64,000 nucleotides of DNA, from NCBI RefSeq assembly GCF_000720115.1, contig NZ_JOIR01000005.1:186001-250000 (forward strand). Direction: 5' to 3'. This document shows, piece after piece, positions 18,710-26,373 of the stretch (position 1 is its first letter; each line of letters opens with the position of its first letter). The translations under genes were made by a program, and so were the position numbers. The notes below the pieces were generated by a model. The model saw only the letters and a list, made by a program, of their open reading frames with translations. It was not told where the DNA came from and did not search any database. The DNA is from Streptomyces sp. NRRL F-2580. GTDB lineage: Bacteria; Actinomycetota; Actinomycetes; Streptomycetales; Streptomycetaceae.

Positions 18710-20605
18710 TCAGCGCGTCAGCTGCGGGGCGGCGATGACCACCTTGCCCATGTCGCAGCCGGCGTCCACCTTGATGCGCAGCCGCAGGGCGCCGTTCACC
18801 TCCACCCTCTTGGTGATCGGCTTGCCGAGCGCCACGAGTTCGGAGAAGGCGGCCGGCTGGCCGTCGAGCGAGATGCTGACGCGCCCCTTCTCGTTGGTGG
18901 AACCGTCGTCGATCCCGGCCGTGAAGTCCAGGAACTTCCACTCGCGGTTGAGGTCGAACTCCGCGATCGCGTCGCCGTTGCAGCCCAGGTCGGCGATGAA
19001 CGCCGCGCCGTACTGCTTGGTGTTGATCTTCGCCGCCCCGACCGCGAACTCGCCCAGGCCGTTCACGGGATTCATGACGGTCAGATCGGCCGCGTTGACG
19101 CCGGGCGCGGTGCCGTTCGCGGGCTTCGACGCGGTGGCGGTGGGCTCCACCAGGGTGTCGGCCGGGGCCGACGGGCTGCCGGCGGTCGGCGTCGGCGTCG
19201 CGTCCGGGGAGGACGGCTGCCGGCTGGAGGCGGAGGCCACCGGTCCGTCCGCGCCCGAGGCCTGCCCCGTCTCCCGGTCCTTGTCCTTGTCGCCCAGCAG
19301 CTGTACGCCGGCCACCGCGAGGGCGGCCAGTACCAGCACCGTGGCCACCGAGCCCAGGACCAGGCCGGTCCGCCGCTTCTTCGGGCGCACGGGCTCCGGG
19401 GCCGGGGCCGGGGCCGGTGCCGGGTTCAGGTTGTACGTCGGCCCGTACCCGGCGGGCACGGCCGACGGGACCGGCTCCGCCGCGGCCGTCGGCGCCGGAT
19501 CCGGCACCGTCTCCGGGGCGGGCTCCTGGGGCGCCGCCGGAACCGCGTGCGCGATCGGCGTGTGGGCGGGCGCCGCCACCACCGGCGGCGGGCTCGCGGG
19601 CTGCGGCGGGGCCACGGGCTGCGGTGGGGCGGCTGGGCGCGGCGGGGTCCCCTGGACGGCCCGCTGCGAGGTGGAGGTGGTCGTGGAGACCACCGCGTGG
19701 CGGACGTCCTTCATCCAGCCGGCCAGGTTCACCGGCCGCTCCCCCGGGTCGGCCGCGTAGATCGAGGCGATCCGCGCCCGCTGCTCGGCGTCCAGCACGG
19801 CGATCTGCGGCAGCGCCGTCAGCGCGTGCGCCAGCTGCTCCGGGGTCGCGGGCGGTGACTGCCCGCTCAGCAGGAAGTAGGCGATCGCCCCGAAGGCGTA
19901 CCGGTCCGTGCCCGGGGTCCGCTTGCCGTCGAAGACCTCGGGCGCCGCGTAGCCCGGGGTGAACCAGACCTCCGCCGTCTGGTGGTCGGCGGTCAGCTTG
20001 CTGAGACCGAAGTCCACGAGCGTGGCCTGCCCGTGGGCGTCGACCATCACGTTGCCGGGGGAGAGGTCGCCGTGGACGACCTGCCGTCCGGACGGCGTGG
20101 CCTTCCCCGAGTGCAGCCAGTCCAGTACGTCGGCCAGCTGCTCCAGGGTCCGCATCACCTCGCGCCGCTCGGCGGCGGTGGCGAGCGTCCGCTCGGCCCG
20201 CCAGTCCCGCAGGTCCAGGCCGTCGACGTGGTTCATCACGAGGACGAGCGCCCGACCCGTCAGGGTCGAGGACTCACCGGGCCGGTGGATCGGCGGACCC
20301 TCGAAGTGCTCGCGTACGCCCACGACGCCGGGCCGGTGGACGAAGCGCAGCAGTTCGGCCTGCTCGTTCCACTTCTGGCTGATGCGGTCGAAGATGTCGG
20401 GCGTGATGGTCGTCTTGGAGTCGAGCACCTTGACGACCACGGGCTCGGATCCGCCCGCGAGCTCGATCTCCGCGAGATAGAGCACGGCCTCCCCACCGCG
20501 CCCGATGGACCGGAGCAGACGATACCGGTCCGCTGCCGAGTCGGGTCCGATGTGCAGGTTCTGACTGGTCAATGTCGCCCACCTCAACGCAGTTTGAGAG
20601 GGCAT
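18710..20605 (-). CDS. Membrane Ser/Thr protein kinase with extracellular NPCBM-like domain
   Basis: A 631-residue eukaryotic-type kinase from ATG 20605. An in-frame TTG just downstream has the better AGG spacing. The kinase domain (about 20-290) shows the glycine loop GRGGEAVLY, the lysine in VVVKV, the catalytic loop HGDLSPGN (HGD instead of HRD), DFGLS and the APE motif in YAAPE. A Pro/Ala-rich juxtamembrane stretch of about 100 residues leads to one membrane span (RRTGLVLGSVATVLVLAALAV). The C-terminal 130 residues outside resemble an NPCBM carbohydrate-binding domain (VNGLGEFAVGAAKINTKQY, KGRVSISLDG). It could sense cell wall or sugar ligands. No phosphatase or substrate gene is adjacent. 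Confidence 0.88.
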   Translation of the reverse strand: MPSQTALRWATLTSQNLHIGPDSAADRYRLLRSIGRGGEAVLYLAEIELAGGSEPVVVKVLDSKTTITPDIFDRISQKWNEQAELLRFVHRPGVVGVREHFEGPPIHRPGESSTLTGRALVLVMNHVDGLDLRDWRAERTLATAAERREVMRTLEQLADVLDWLHSGKATPSGRQVVHGDLSPGNVMVDAHGQATLVDFGLSKLTADHQTAEVWFTPGYAAPEVFDGKRTPGTDRYAFGAIAYFLLSGQSPPATPEQLAHALTALPQIAVLDAEQRARIASIYAADPGERPVNLAGWMKDVRHAVVSTTTSTSQRAVQGTPPRPAAPPQPVAPPQPASPPPVVAAPAHTPIAHAVPAAPQEPAPETVPDPAPTAAAEPVPSAVPAGYGPTYNLNPAPAPAPAPEPVRPKKRRTGLVLGSVATVLVLAALAVAGVQLLGDKDKDRETGQASGADGPVASASSRQPSSPDATPTPTAGSPSAPADTLVEPTATASKPANGTAPGVNAADLTVMNPVNGLGEFAVGAAKINTKQYGAAFIADLGCNGDAIAEFDLNREWKFLDFTAGIDDGSTNEKGRVSISLDGQPAAFSELVALGKPITKRVEVNGALRLRIKVDAGCDMGKVVIAAPQLTR

Positions 20606-20741
20606 CAGCTTCCCGGGGGATACCTGCGGGGTCAATCGGAATCGGAAATCCCCGTGAGAAGCGCGGCCGGGCGTCCGGTGAGCGGAACTGCCTTTCGGGC
20701 AGGTTCCGTTCGACGGACGCCCGGCCGGGTGGGCGAACCGG

Positions 20742-21341
20742 TCAGCGGCCTGCCGGCGCGTCGAAGAACGCCAGCCGGGCCGGCTTCGCCGGGAGGTAGA
20801 CCTCGGGCAGGTCGATCTCCGGGAGGACGACCTCCGGTCCGAGCACGAAGCCGGTGCGCTCCAGGCGGGCGATCGCCTTCGTGTTGCGGGCGTCCGGTTC
20901 GACGACCACGCGCCGTGCGGCGTCGTCGGAGAACACGAACGCGATGAAGGCGGCCATCAGGGCCCCGGTGAAGCCGCGCTCGGCCGCACCCTCGGTCGGG
21001 CCGATCAGCAGGTGCACGCCGACGTCCCCGGGCTGGACCTCGTAGCACTCGCTGACGCGGTCCTCGGCGCAGTCGTACGTCTGGAACAGCGCGACCCGCT
21101 CGCCGTCGCGGCTGACCATGAAGGCGTGGTGGGTGGTGCGGCGGTCGACGTCCTCGTAGATCTCCTGGACCAGTTCGCGGCTGGCCTCGCCCATGCCCCA
21201 GAAGCGGGCGCGCTCCTGCGTGACCCAGCTGTGGATCAGCGCGGAGTCGGCGGCCGGGTCGACGGGCGTGATGGCGACGGTGCCGAAGCCCTCGACGAGC
21301 CGGGTGTGCACGGGCTGTCTGACGGAGGGGGCGGAGGTCAT
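20742..21341 (-). CDS. desH: GNAT acyltransferase of siderophore type, DesH-like
   Basis: A 199-residue GNAT of the Acetyltransf_8 (IucB/RhbD) type found in hydroxamate siderophore synthesis. Conserved patterns are HSWVTQERARFWGM and, near the end, VVVEPDARNTKAIARLERTGF. The initiating ATG (21341) overlaps the penicillin-amidase stop as ATGA, so the two are coupled. The operon sits behind an iron box. From memory, desG and desH were proposed in Streptomyces to make arylated desferrioxamines, with a penicillin amidase and an acyltransferase; this pair fits. The gene name is an assignment by this resemblance, not by alignment. Confidence 0.78.
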   Translation of the reverse strand: MTSAPSVRQPVHTRLVEGFGTVAITPVDPAADSALIHSWVTQERARFWGMGEASRELVQEIYEDVDRRTTHHAFMVSRDGERVALFQTYDCAEDRVSECYEVQPGDVGVHLLIGPTEGAAERGFTGALMAAFIAFVFSDDAARRVVVEPDARNTKAIARLERTGFVLGPEVVLPEIDLPEVYLPAKPARLAFFDAPAGR

Positions 21342-23488
21342 ATCGATTCCTTGGTGAGACGGGTCCAGTCGGTGACGACGGGGACGAGTTCGCAAGCGGC
21401 CCACAGGGGGAGCTGGTCGCGGTGGTGGGGTGCGCCGGTGACGCCGTCCGCGCCCAGCGGGACCACCCAGAGGCTGTCCTCGCGGCGGGCGAGGTCCCAG
21501 ACGTAGCGGGCCGCCGACGCGCGGGCGGTGAGGTCGGTGAAACCGGGGACGGTGGAGGTGGCGTTCACGCAGTCGTGGTCGCCGCCGAGACCGGGCCACT
21601 CCGTGGCCTCCGGGTCGGGCACGGCCTGCCAGGGGGTCAGGCGGTGCACCTGCGACCAGGGGGTGTCGGGGGTGTCGGCCGCGGCCGTCTCCTCCAGGGC
21701 GGCCCGGACGTGCGCCGCACGGTCGAGGCCGGGGACGAGGGAGGTGGTGAGCAGGCCTTCGAGGGCGTAGCCGATCTTCGGGACCAGGTACAGCCACGGG
21801 TGGAAGACGGCCGGCCCGGCGGGCGCGCCCCACAGCCCCTCGAAGACCGGGTCGGCGGCGAAGCGGCGTACGGTCGCGCTGCGGAAGGCCGAGAAGACGG
21901 TGGCGTCGGTGCTGTCGGCCGCCATGTGCCGGTCCCAGACCAGCAGTCGGGTGCGCAGGGCCCGCGCCGCCGGGGTCAGGTCCTCGAAGGCGGGCAGCAG
22001 GGCGAGCAGGGGCTCGGCCGAGGCCAGGTACGTGTCCCGGTGTACGTCGGCCATCGCCTTCGGGGACCAGTCCGCGGAGCCGCCGAGCAGCTCGCGGATG
22101 CGGTTGGCGCGGTGCGGGGGCGCGAACTCCACGCCGAGCGGGGAGGCGATCCCGCGCGCGTTGGCCATCACGGCGAAGCCCTGCACGGGCTCGGCGGGGG
22201 TCGGGGCCCAGTCCTGCCAGGCGTGCCGCGAGTCCCAGGCGGGCACGGGGCGCAGCCGATTGGCGCTGTGGCGCAGCGGCACGGCGCCCGCGACGCGGTG
22301 CAGCAGGCCGCCCTCGGTGTCGGCGGCGTGGACGACGTTGACCGGCTCGGCCCAGCCGTCGAAGGCCCGGTCGATGTCGGCGACGGTGCGGGCGCGCAGG
22401 AGGGCGGGGAGGGCGGCGAAGCCGAGGTCCCGGCGGACCCGGGGCGGGTAGCGGAGGGAGAGGGTCTGTGCGCTGCCGTCGGCGTGGGCCGCTGCGTGCG
22501 CGTCGGCCCCGGTGTCCCCGTCCGCGTGGATGATCACGGGGCCGCGGGCGGTCTCCAGGACCTCCACCTCGACGTCCTCGCCGCCGGCCACGGTGATGGT
22601 CTCGGTGTGGCGGGCGACGGGCTCCCAGGCGCCGTCCGCGCCCAGAGCCTCGACGACGTCGTCGGCGCTGCGGCGCAACTGCTCGATGTACAGGTCCTGG
22701 TAGTCGGACATCGCGTTGGTGATCGCCCAGGCGGCGGTGCCGGTGTGGCCGAAGTGGCCGAGGCCGGGGACGCCGGGGACGGCGAGGCCGAGGACGTCGT
22801 AGTCCGGGCAGGAGAGACGTATCTGCTGATAGACGCCCGGGTCCTCGATGAACCGGTGCGGGTCGCCCGCGATGATCGCCGAGCCGGAGGCGGTGCGGTC
22901 GCCCGGCACCAGCCAGCCGTTGCTGCCGGCGGTGCCGGGGCCGTCGGTGGCGAAGAGGGTGACCGCCTCGTCGCCGAGGGCGCGGGCGACGCGCTCGCGC
23001 CACAGCTTGGTGGGGAAACCGGCGAACAGGATGTGGGTGGCGGTCCAGACGGCGAGCGGGACCCACGGCTCCCAGGGGGCGGGGGTGAGGCCGGTGCGGG
23101 CGAAGCGCTCGTCGCGGGCGGCGCCGGCGGCGAGCCCGTCGTTGACGCCGTCCACGTACGCGCGGACCCAGGCGGCGGTGCCGGGGTCGTCGGCTTCCAG
23201 GACCTCGTGGCAGAGGCGGGCGGTGTCGGCGAGGCGGCACTGGCGGGCGAAGCGGTCCCAGTCGACGGAGTCCGCGCCGAGGAAGGAGGCGCTGGAGCCC
23301 TGGGCGCGATGCCGCTCGACCTCCAGCTGCCAGGCGCGGTCGAAGGCGGTGACGCGGCCCTGCGCATAGGCGAGTCGGAGCTCGTCGGAGGCGCGGAGGT
23401 GGGGGACGCCCCAGGGGTCGCGGAAGACCTCGTACGATGCGGAGGCCTCCGAGTCGTTCTCGCTGCTCACACTGCTCACGCTGCTCAC
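21338..23488 (-). CDS. desG: Penicillin-amidase family Ntn hydrolase, DesG-like
   Basis: A 716-residue penicillin acylase superfamily protein. Ser189 of GSNGWLVPG is the expected N-terminal nucleophile after autoproteolysis, preceded by a spacer peptide. No signal peptide is visible, so the enzyme is likely cytoplasmic, unlike many relatives. The start is GTG 23488, in a run of repeated GTGAGCAGC units, only 18 bp from an iron box. It is coupled to the DesH-like GNAT and divergent from a siderophore-interacting protein. The likely role is release or exchange of an acyl or arylacyl group for a hydroxamate siderophore. It could also be a plain amidase with another substrate. Confidence 0.82.
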   Translation of the reverse strand: MSSVSSVSSENDSEASASYEVFRDPWGVPHLRASDELRLAYAQGRVTAFDRAWQLEVERHRAQGSSASFLGADSVDWDRFARQCRLADTARLCHEVLEADDPGTAAWVRAYVDGVNDGLAAGAARDERFARTGLTPAPWEPWVPLAVWTATHILFAGFPTKLWRERVARALGDEAVTLFATDGPGTAGSNGWLVPGDRTASGSAIIAGDPHRFIEDPGVYQQIRLSCPDYDVLGLAVPGVPGLGHFGHTGTAAWAITNAMSDYQDLYIEQLRRSADDVVEALGADGAWEPVARHTETITVAGGEDVEVEVLETARGPVIIHADGDTGADAHAAAHADGSAQTLSLRYPPRVRRDLGFAALPALLRARTVADIDRAFDGWAEPVNVVHAADTEGGLLHRVAGAVPLRHSANRLRPVPAWDSRHAWQDWAPTPAEPVQGFAVMANARGIASPLGVEFAPPHRANRIRELLGGSADWSPKAMADVHRDTYLASAEPLLALLPAFEDLTPAARALRTRLLVWDRHMAADSTDATVFSAFRSATVRRFAADPVFEGLWGAPAGPAVFHPWLYLVPKIGYALEGLLTTSLVPGLDRAAHVRAALEETAAADTPDTPWSQVHRLTPWQAVPDPEATEWPGLGGDHDCVNATSTVPGFTDLTARASAARYVWDLARREDSLWVVPLGADGVTGAPHHRDQLPLWAACELVPVVTDWTRLTKESI

Positions 23489-23506
23489 ACTCTTCCCCAG
23501 GGTGCA

Positions 23507-23525
23507 TTAGGTTAGGCTGCCCTAA
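23507..23525. promoter_or_regulatory. Iron box (DmdR1/IdeR-type operator)
   Basis: TTAGGTTAGGCTGCCCTAA agrees with the 19-bp DmdR1/IdeR consensus TTAGGTTAGGCTnnCCTAA almost perfectly. It lies between the divergent DesG-like and SIP start codons (18 and 31 bases away), so iron should repress both. Confidence 0.93.
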
Positions 23526-23556
23526 CTATAGACGGGGTGCAGGGGAGGGGCTGGAC

Positions 23557-24297
23557 ATGGCTGTCGGCAAGGGCTGGGAGGGCGTGGTCCTGAAGCTCAT
23601 GCGGGGCAAGGACTTCACGTTCACGGTCACGGGGGCGGAGGACGTCACGGAGCACTACCGCCGGGTGTACTTCACCGACGGCGGGCTGCTGGCGGCCGCC
23701 GGCGAGTCGCTGCACCCGACGATGTGGGTGCGGGTCTGGTTCGAGGGCGCGGGCCGTCCGCACCAGCGGGCCTACACGCTCGTCGACCCGGATCCCGAAG
23801 CGGGCACCTTCTGCTTCGAGTTCGCCCTGCACGGCGGGGTCGCCAGCGCCTGGGCGCGCGGCGCCAAGCCGGGCGACACGATCGAGGCCACCGTCCAGGG
23901 CACCGGATTCACCGGCCTCGTGCCGGCCCCCGAGCGCCTGCTGGTCATCGGCGACCCGGCCTCCCTCCCGGCGGTCAACTCGCTGATGGACGCCTACCCG
24001 CAGACCCCGGCGACCCTCTGGTTCGAGACGCAGCACGCCTCGGACGCGGAACTGCCGGTCCGCGGGGACGCGGAACTGCGCGACGTCCGCCGCGTACCGC
24101 GGGGCGGCCCGGCGCTGGCCGACCGGGTCCGGGCCGAACTCCCGGAGCTGCTGGGCGATCCGGAGTCGGCGTACGTCTGGCTGGCCTGCGACACGGTGAC
24201 GACGCGCGCCCTGACGGCGTACCTGCGCAAGGACCTCGCGCTGCCGAAGCACCGGGTGAACGGTCTCGGGTACTGGCGGCCGGGCACGGGTGGCTGA
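23557..24297 (+). CDS. Siderophore-interacting protein (FAD/NADPH ferric reductase)
   Basis: A 246-residue SIP family reductase starting at ATG 23557. The flavin-binding RAYTL is at residues 71-75 and the NADPH-binding region has PERLLVIGDPASLPAVNSLM. The C-terminal end YWRPG is typical. SIPs release iron from imported ferric siderophores by reduction. It is divergent from the DesG/DesH-like operon across one iron box, forming a compact uptake/tailoring locus. It is not the DesF next to the classical des cluster, which is elsewhere. Confidence 0.92.
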   Translation: MAVGKGWEGVVLKLMRGKDFTFTVTGAEDVTEHYRRVYFTDGGLLAAAGESLHPTMWVRVWFEGAGRPHQRAYTLVDPDPEAGTFCFEFALHGGVASAWARGAKPGDTIEATVQGTGFTGLVPAPERLLVIGDPASLPAVNSLMDAYPQTPATLWFETQHASDAELPVRGDAELRDVRRVPRGGPALADRVRAELPELLGDPESAYVWLACDTVTTRALTAYLRKDLALPKHRVNGLGYWRPGTGG

Positions 24298-24327
24298 GCC
24301 GGCGCACCGGACCGCGCCGGCCAGGGC

Positions 24328-24828
24328 CTACGCGCCGGTGGTGCCGTCGAGCGCCTCGCGGAGGAAGTCTGCGTGGCCGTTGTGGCGGGCGTACTCGTGG
24401 ATGAGGTGGAGCATGACCAGGCGCAGCGAGGCCTCCTCCTCCCAGCTCGGCACGTACGCCGTCACGTCCAGGGAGTCGGCGGCGGACTCGATTCGGCGGG
24501 CGTGCTCGATCTCCTCCCGCCAGGCGGCAAAGGCCTCGGTGCGGCTGGAGCCGGAGGCGTCGTAGGCGGCCTGGAAGTCGTGGGTGTCCGACCACAGGTG
24601 CGCGAGCTCCTCGCCGTTCAGGACGCGACGGAACCAGTGCCGCTCGACCTCGGCCATGTGCCGGACCAGCCCCAGCAGGGACAGCGTGGACGGGGGCATC
24701 GAGCTGCGGCGCAACTGCTCGTCGGTGAGGCCCTCGCACTTCCAGGCGAGGGTGGCCCGGTGGTAGTCGAGAAAGGCCCGGAGGGTCTCGCGCTCGTTGC
24801 CGGTCAGGGGCGGGCTGATGCGTTCCAT
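24328..24828 (-). CDS. DinB/DUF664 family protein
   Basis: A 166-residue four-helix-bundle protein of the DinB/YfiT type. Candidate metal-binding histidines are in LLGLVRHMAEVERHW and LHLIHEYARHNGHADFLRE, the latter being the family signature. Related enzymes are bacillithiol- or mycothiol-linked transferases, but many have no known reaction. It converges on the SIP gene with about 30 bases between the stops. ATG 24828 is the chosen start. Confidence 0.85.
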   Translation of the reverse strand: MERISPPLTGNERETLRAFLDYHRATLAWKCEGLTDEQLRRSSMPPSTLSLLGLVRHMAEVERHWFRRVLNGEELAHLWSDTHDFQAAYDASGSSRTEAFAAWREEIEHARRIESAADSLDVTAYVPSWEEEASLRLVMLHLIHEYARHNGHADFLREALDGTTGA

Positions 24829-24942
24829 GCGGGCGATCCTGCCCGTTGATCCCGGGCGGGGGAACCCCGTCGGGGAGGCAGTGTCCGTAGGCCCGCACGC
24901 GGGCGGCCCGGCCGGCGGCGGACCGGACCTCCCCGCCGAAGG

Positions 24943-25752
24943 TCAGACGGCGCCGGCGGCCGTCCACATGTACGGCACCGTCACGCCCAGGACCCCGAAG
25001 CCCAGCCGCTCCAGGATCGGACGGCTGTCGTCCGACGCGTCCACCTGGAGGTACGGGATGCCGCGCTCCGCCGCGATGCGGGCGCGGTGGGCCACCAGCA
25101 GGCGGTAGATGCCGCGGCCGCGCCACTGCGGGACCGTGCCGCCGCCCCACAGGCCGGCGAAGGCCGTCCCCGGCCGCATCTCCATCCGGGCCGCGCTCAC
25201 CGGGGTGTCGCCCGCCATCGCCAGCACCGCGGCGATGTTCTCCGGCTCGTTGCGCACCTGGTCGAGCAGATGCTCCCTGATCCGCGGCCGCTCGATTCCG
25301 AAGGCCCCCGCGTGGACCTCCATCATCAGGTCGACCCCGGCCTCGTCCGTCACCACCCGCAGCGTGATCCCCTCGGGCGGCTCCACCGGCAGCCGGGCGA
25401 GCTCGGCCGCCCGGCCCACCATCAGGGTCTCCGGCGGCTCCGGTACGAAGCCGGCCGCCCGCAGCCGCTCCCCGAGATCGGCCGGCCCGTCGTAGTCGTA
25501 CAGCTTCCACTCGAACTCGGGACATCCCCGTCCCGCGAAGAACGCCACCTGCGCCGCGATCTCCGCATCCGCGCTCTCCTCGTCGAGGTCCGACCAGAAC
25601 ACGCCGTTCCACCCGAGCCCGGGCACGCTCTGCCGTACGACCCGCCCCACCCGCTCCACCCGGGCCTGAGCGCTGTCCGACTGCGCCCCCTCGCGCACCT
25701 CGGCGTCGTAGCGGGTGCGCAACTTCAGAAGTTCGTCAAGATTCATCGTCAT
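24943..25752 (-). CDS. GNAT family N-acetyltransferase
   Basis: A 269-residue protein whose C-terminal half is a GNAT domain with the acetyl-CoA motif VPQWRGRGIYRLLVAHR and a terminal ERLGF. The N-terminal half resembles a degenerate second GNAT. The substrate is unknown. ATG 25752 or 25746 may start it; the latter has the more usual spacing. It is divergent from the cupin-like gene at 25807. Confidence 0.83.
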   Translation of the reverse strand: MTMNLDELLKLRTRYDAEVREGAQSDSAQARVERVGRVVRQSVPGLGWNGVFWSDLDEESADAEIAAQVAFFAGRGCPEFEWKLYDYDGPADLGERLRAAGFVPEPPETLMVGRAAELARLPVEPPEGITLRVVTDEAGVDLMMEVHAGAFGIERPRIREHLLDQVRNEPENIAAVLAMAGDTPVSAARMEMRPGTAFAGLWGGGTVPQWRGRGIYRLLVAHRARIAAERGIPYLQVDASDDSRPILERLGFGVLGVTVPYMWTAAGAV

Positions 25753-25794
25753 CGTCCCAGCTCACCAGTGTCGGGCCGCCCGCCACAACTGCAT

Positions 25795-25806
25795 TAGCCT
25801 CACCCC
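25795..25806 (+). promoter_or_regulatory. Leaderless -10 for the cupin-like gene
   Basis: TAGCCT (25795-25800) lies six bases before GTG 25807, so transcription is expected to start at the initiation codon. Confidence 0.4.
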
Positions 25807-26244
25807 GTGAACGACGACTCCACCATCTACACCGGCAAGGCAGCCCCCGACGCCGCCGCCGACCGCGGCTGGCTGCTGGGCCACTTCAAGGATCCCGCCG
25901 ATCCCCGTCACAGCGAGGACGTGGAGATCAAGTGGGGGGTCCACCCGAAGGGCGACGAACGGGAGCGGTGGGCGACCGCCGAGCGGCGCACCGCACTGCT
26001 GGTCCTGATCAGCGGGCGCTTCCGGCTGGAGTTCCCGGGGCGGACCGTCGTCCTCGCCGAGCAGGGGGACTACGTGCTCTGGGGCCGCGGCGTCGACCAC
26101 TCCTGGTACGCCGAGGAGGACGCCGTGGTCCTCACCGTCCGCTGGCCCTCGATCCCCGGCTACCGGGTGGACGAGCCTTCCCTGTCCTCCTGTGACGATG
26201 CACACGAAACGGGCCAACGATCACTAAACGCTGAGATCCTGTAG
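25807..26244 (+). CDS. Small cupin-like protein
   Basis: A 145-residue protein with a single cupin-like barrel: LLVLISGRFRLEFPG, then the glycine/histidine turn LAEQGDYVLWGRGVDHSW. No enzymatic metal triad is certain. Such proteins are sometimes mislabelled signal peptidase I in Streptomyces; there is no signal peptidase motif here. The 3' end has less GC-rich codons (TCACTAAAC). Start at GTG 25807. Confidence 0.78.
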   Translation: MNDDSTIYTGKAAPDAAADRGWLLGHFKDPADPRHSEDVEIKWGVHPKGDERERWATAERRTALLVLISGRFRLEFPGRTVVLAEQGDYVLWGRGVDHSWYAEEDAVVLTVRWPSIPGYRVDEPSLSSCDDAHETGQRSLNAEIL

Positions 26245-26373
26245 ATGTAGACCATCTGGGCCCAATTCCCCGGGGCGATCCCCCGGTCCGCCGGCCCGGT
26301 CTTCACGAGTTCATGCGTTCTTTGCGACGGGCCGCCTCCCGGTGAAGACCCGAACCATCAGGGAGCACGTCCG

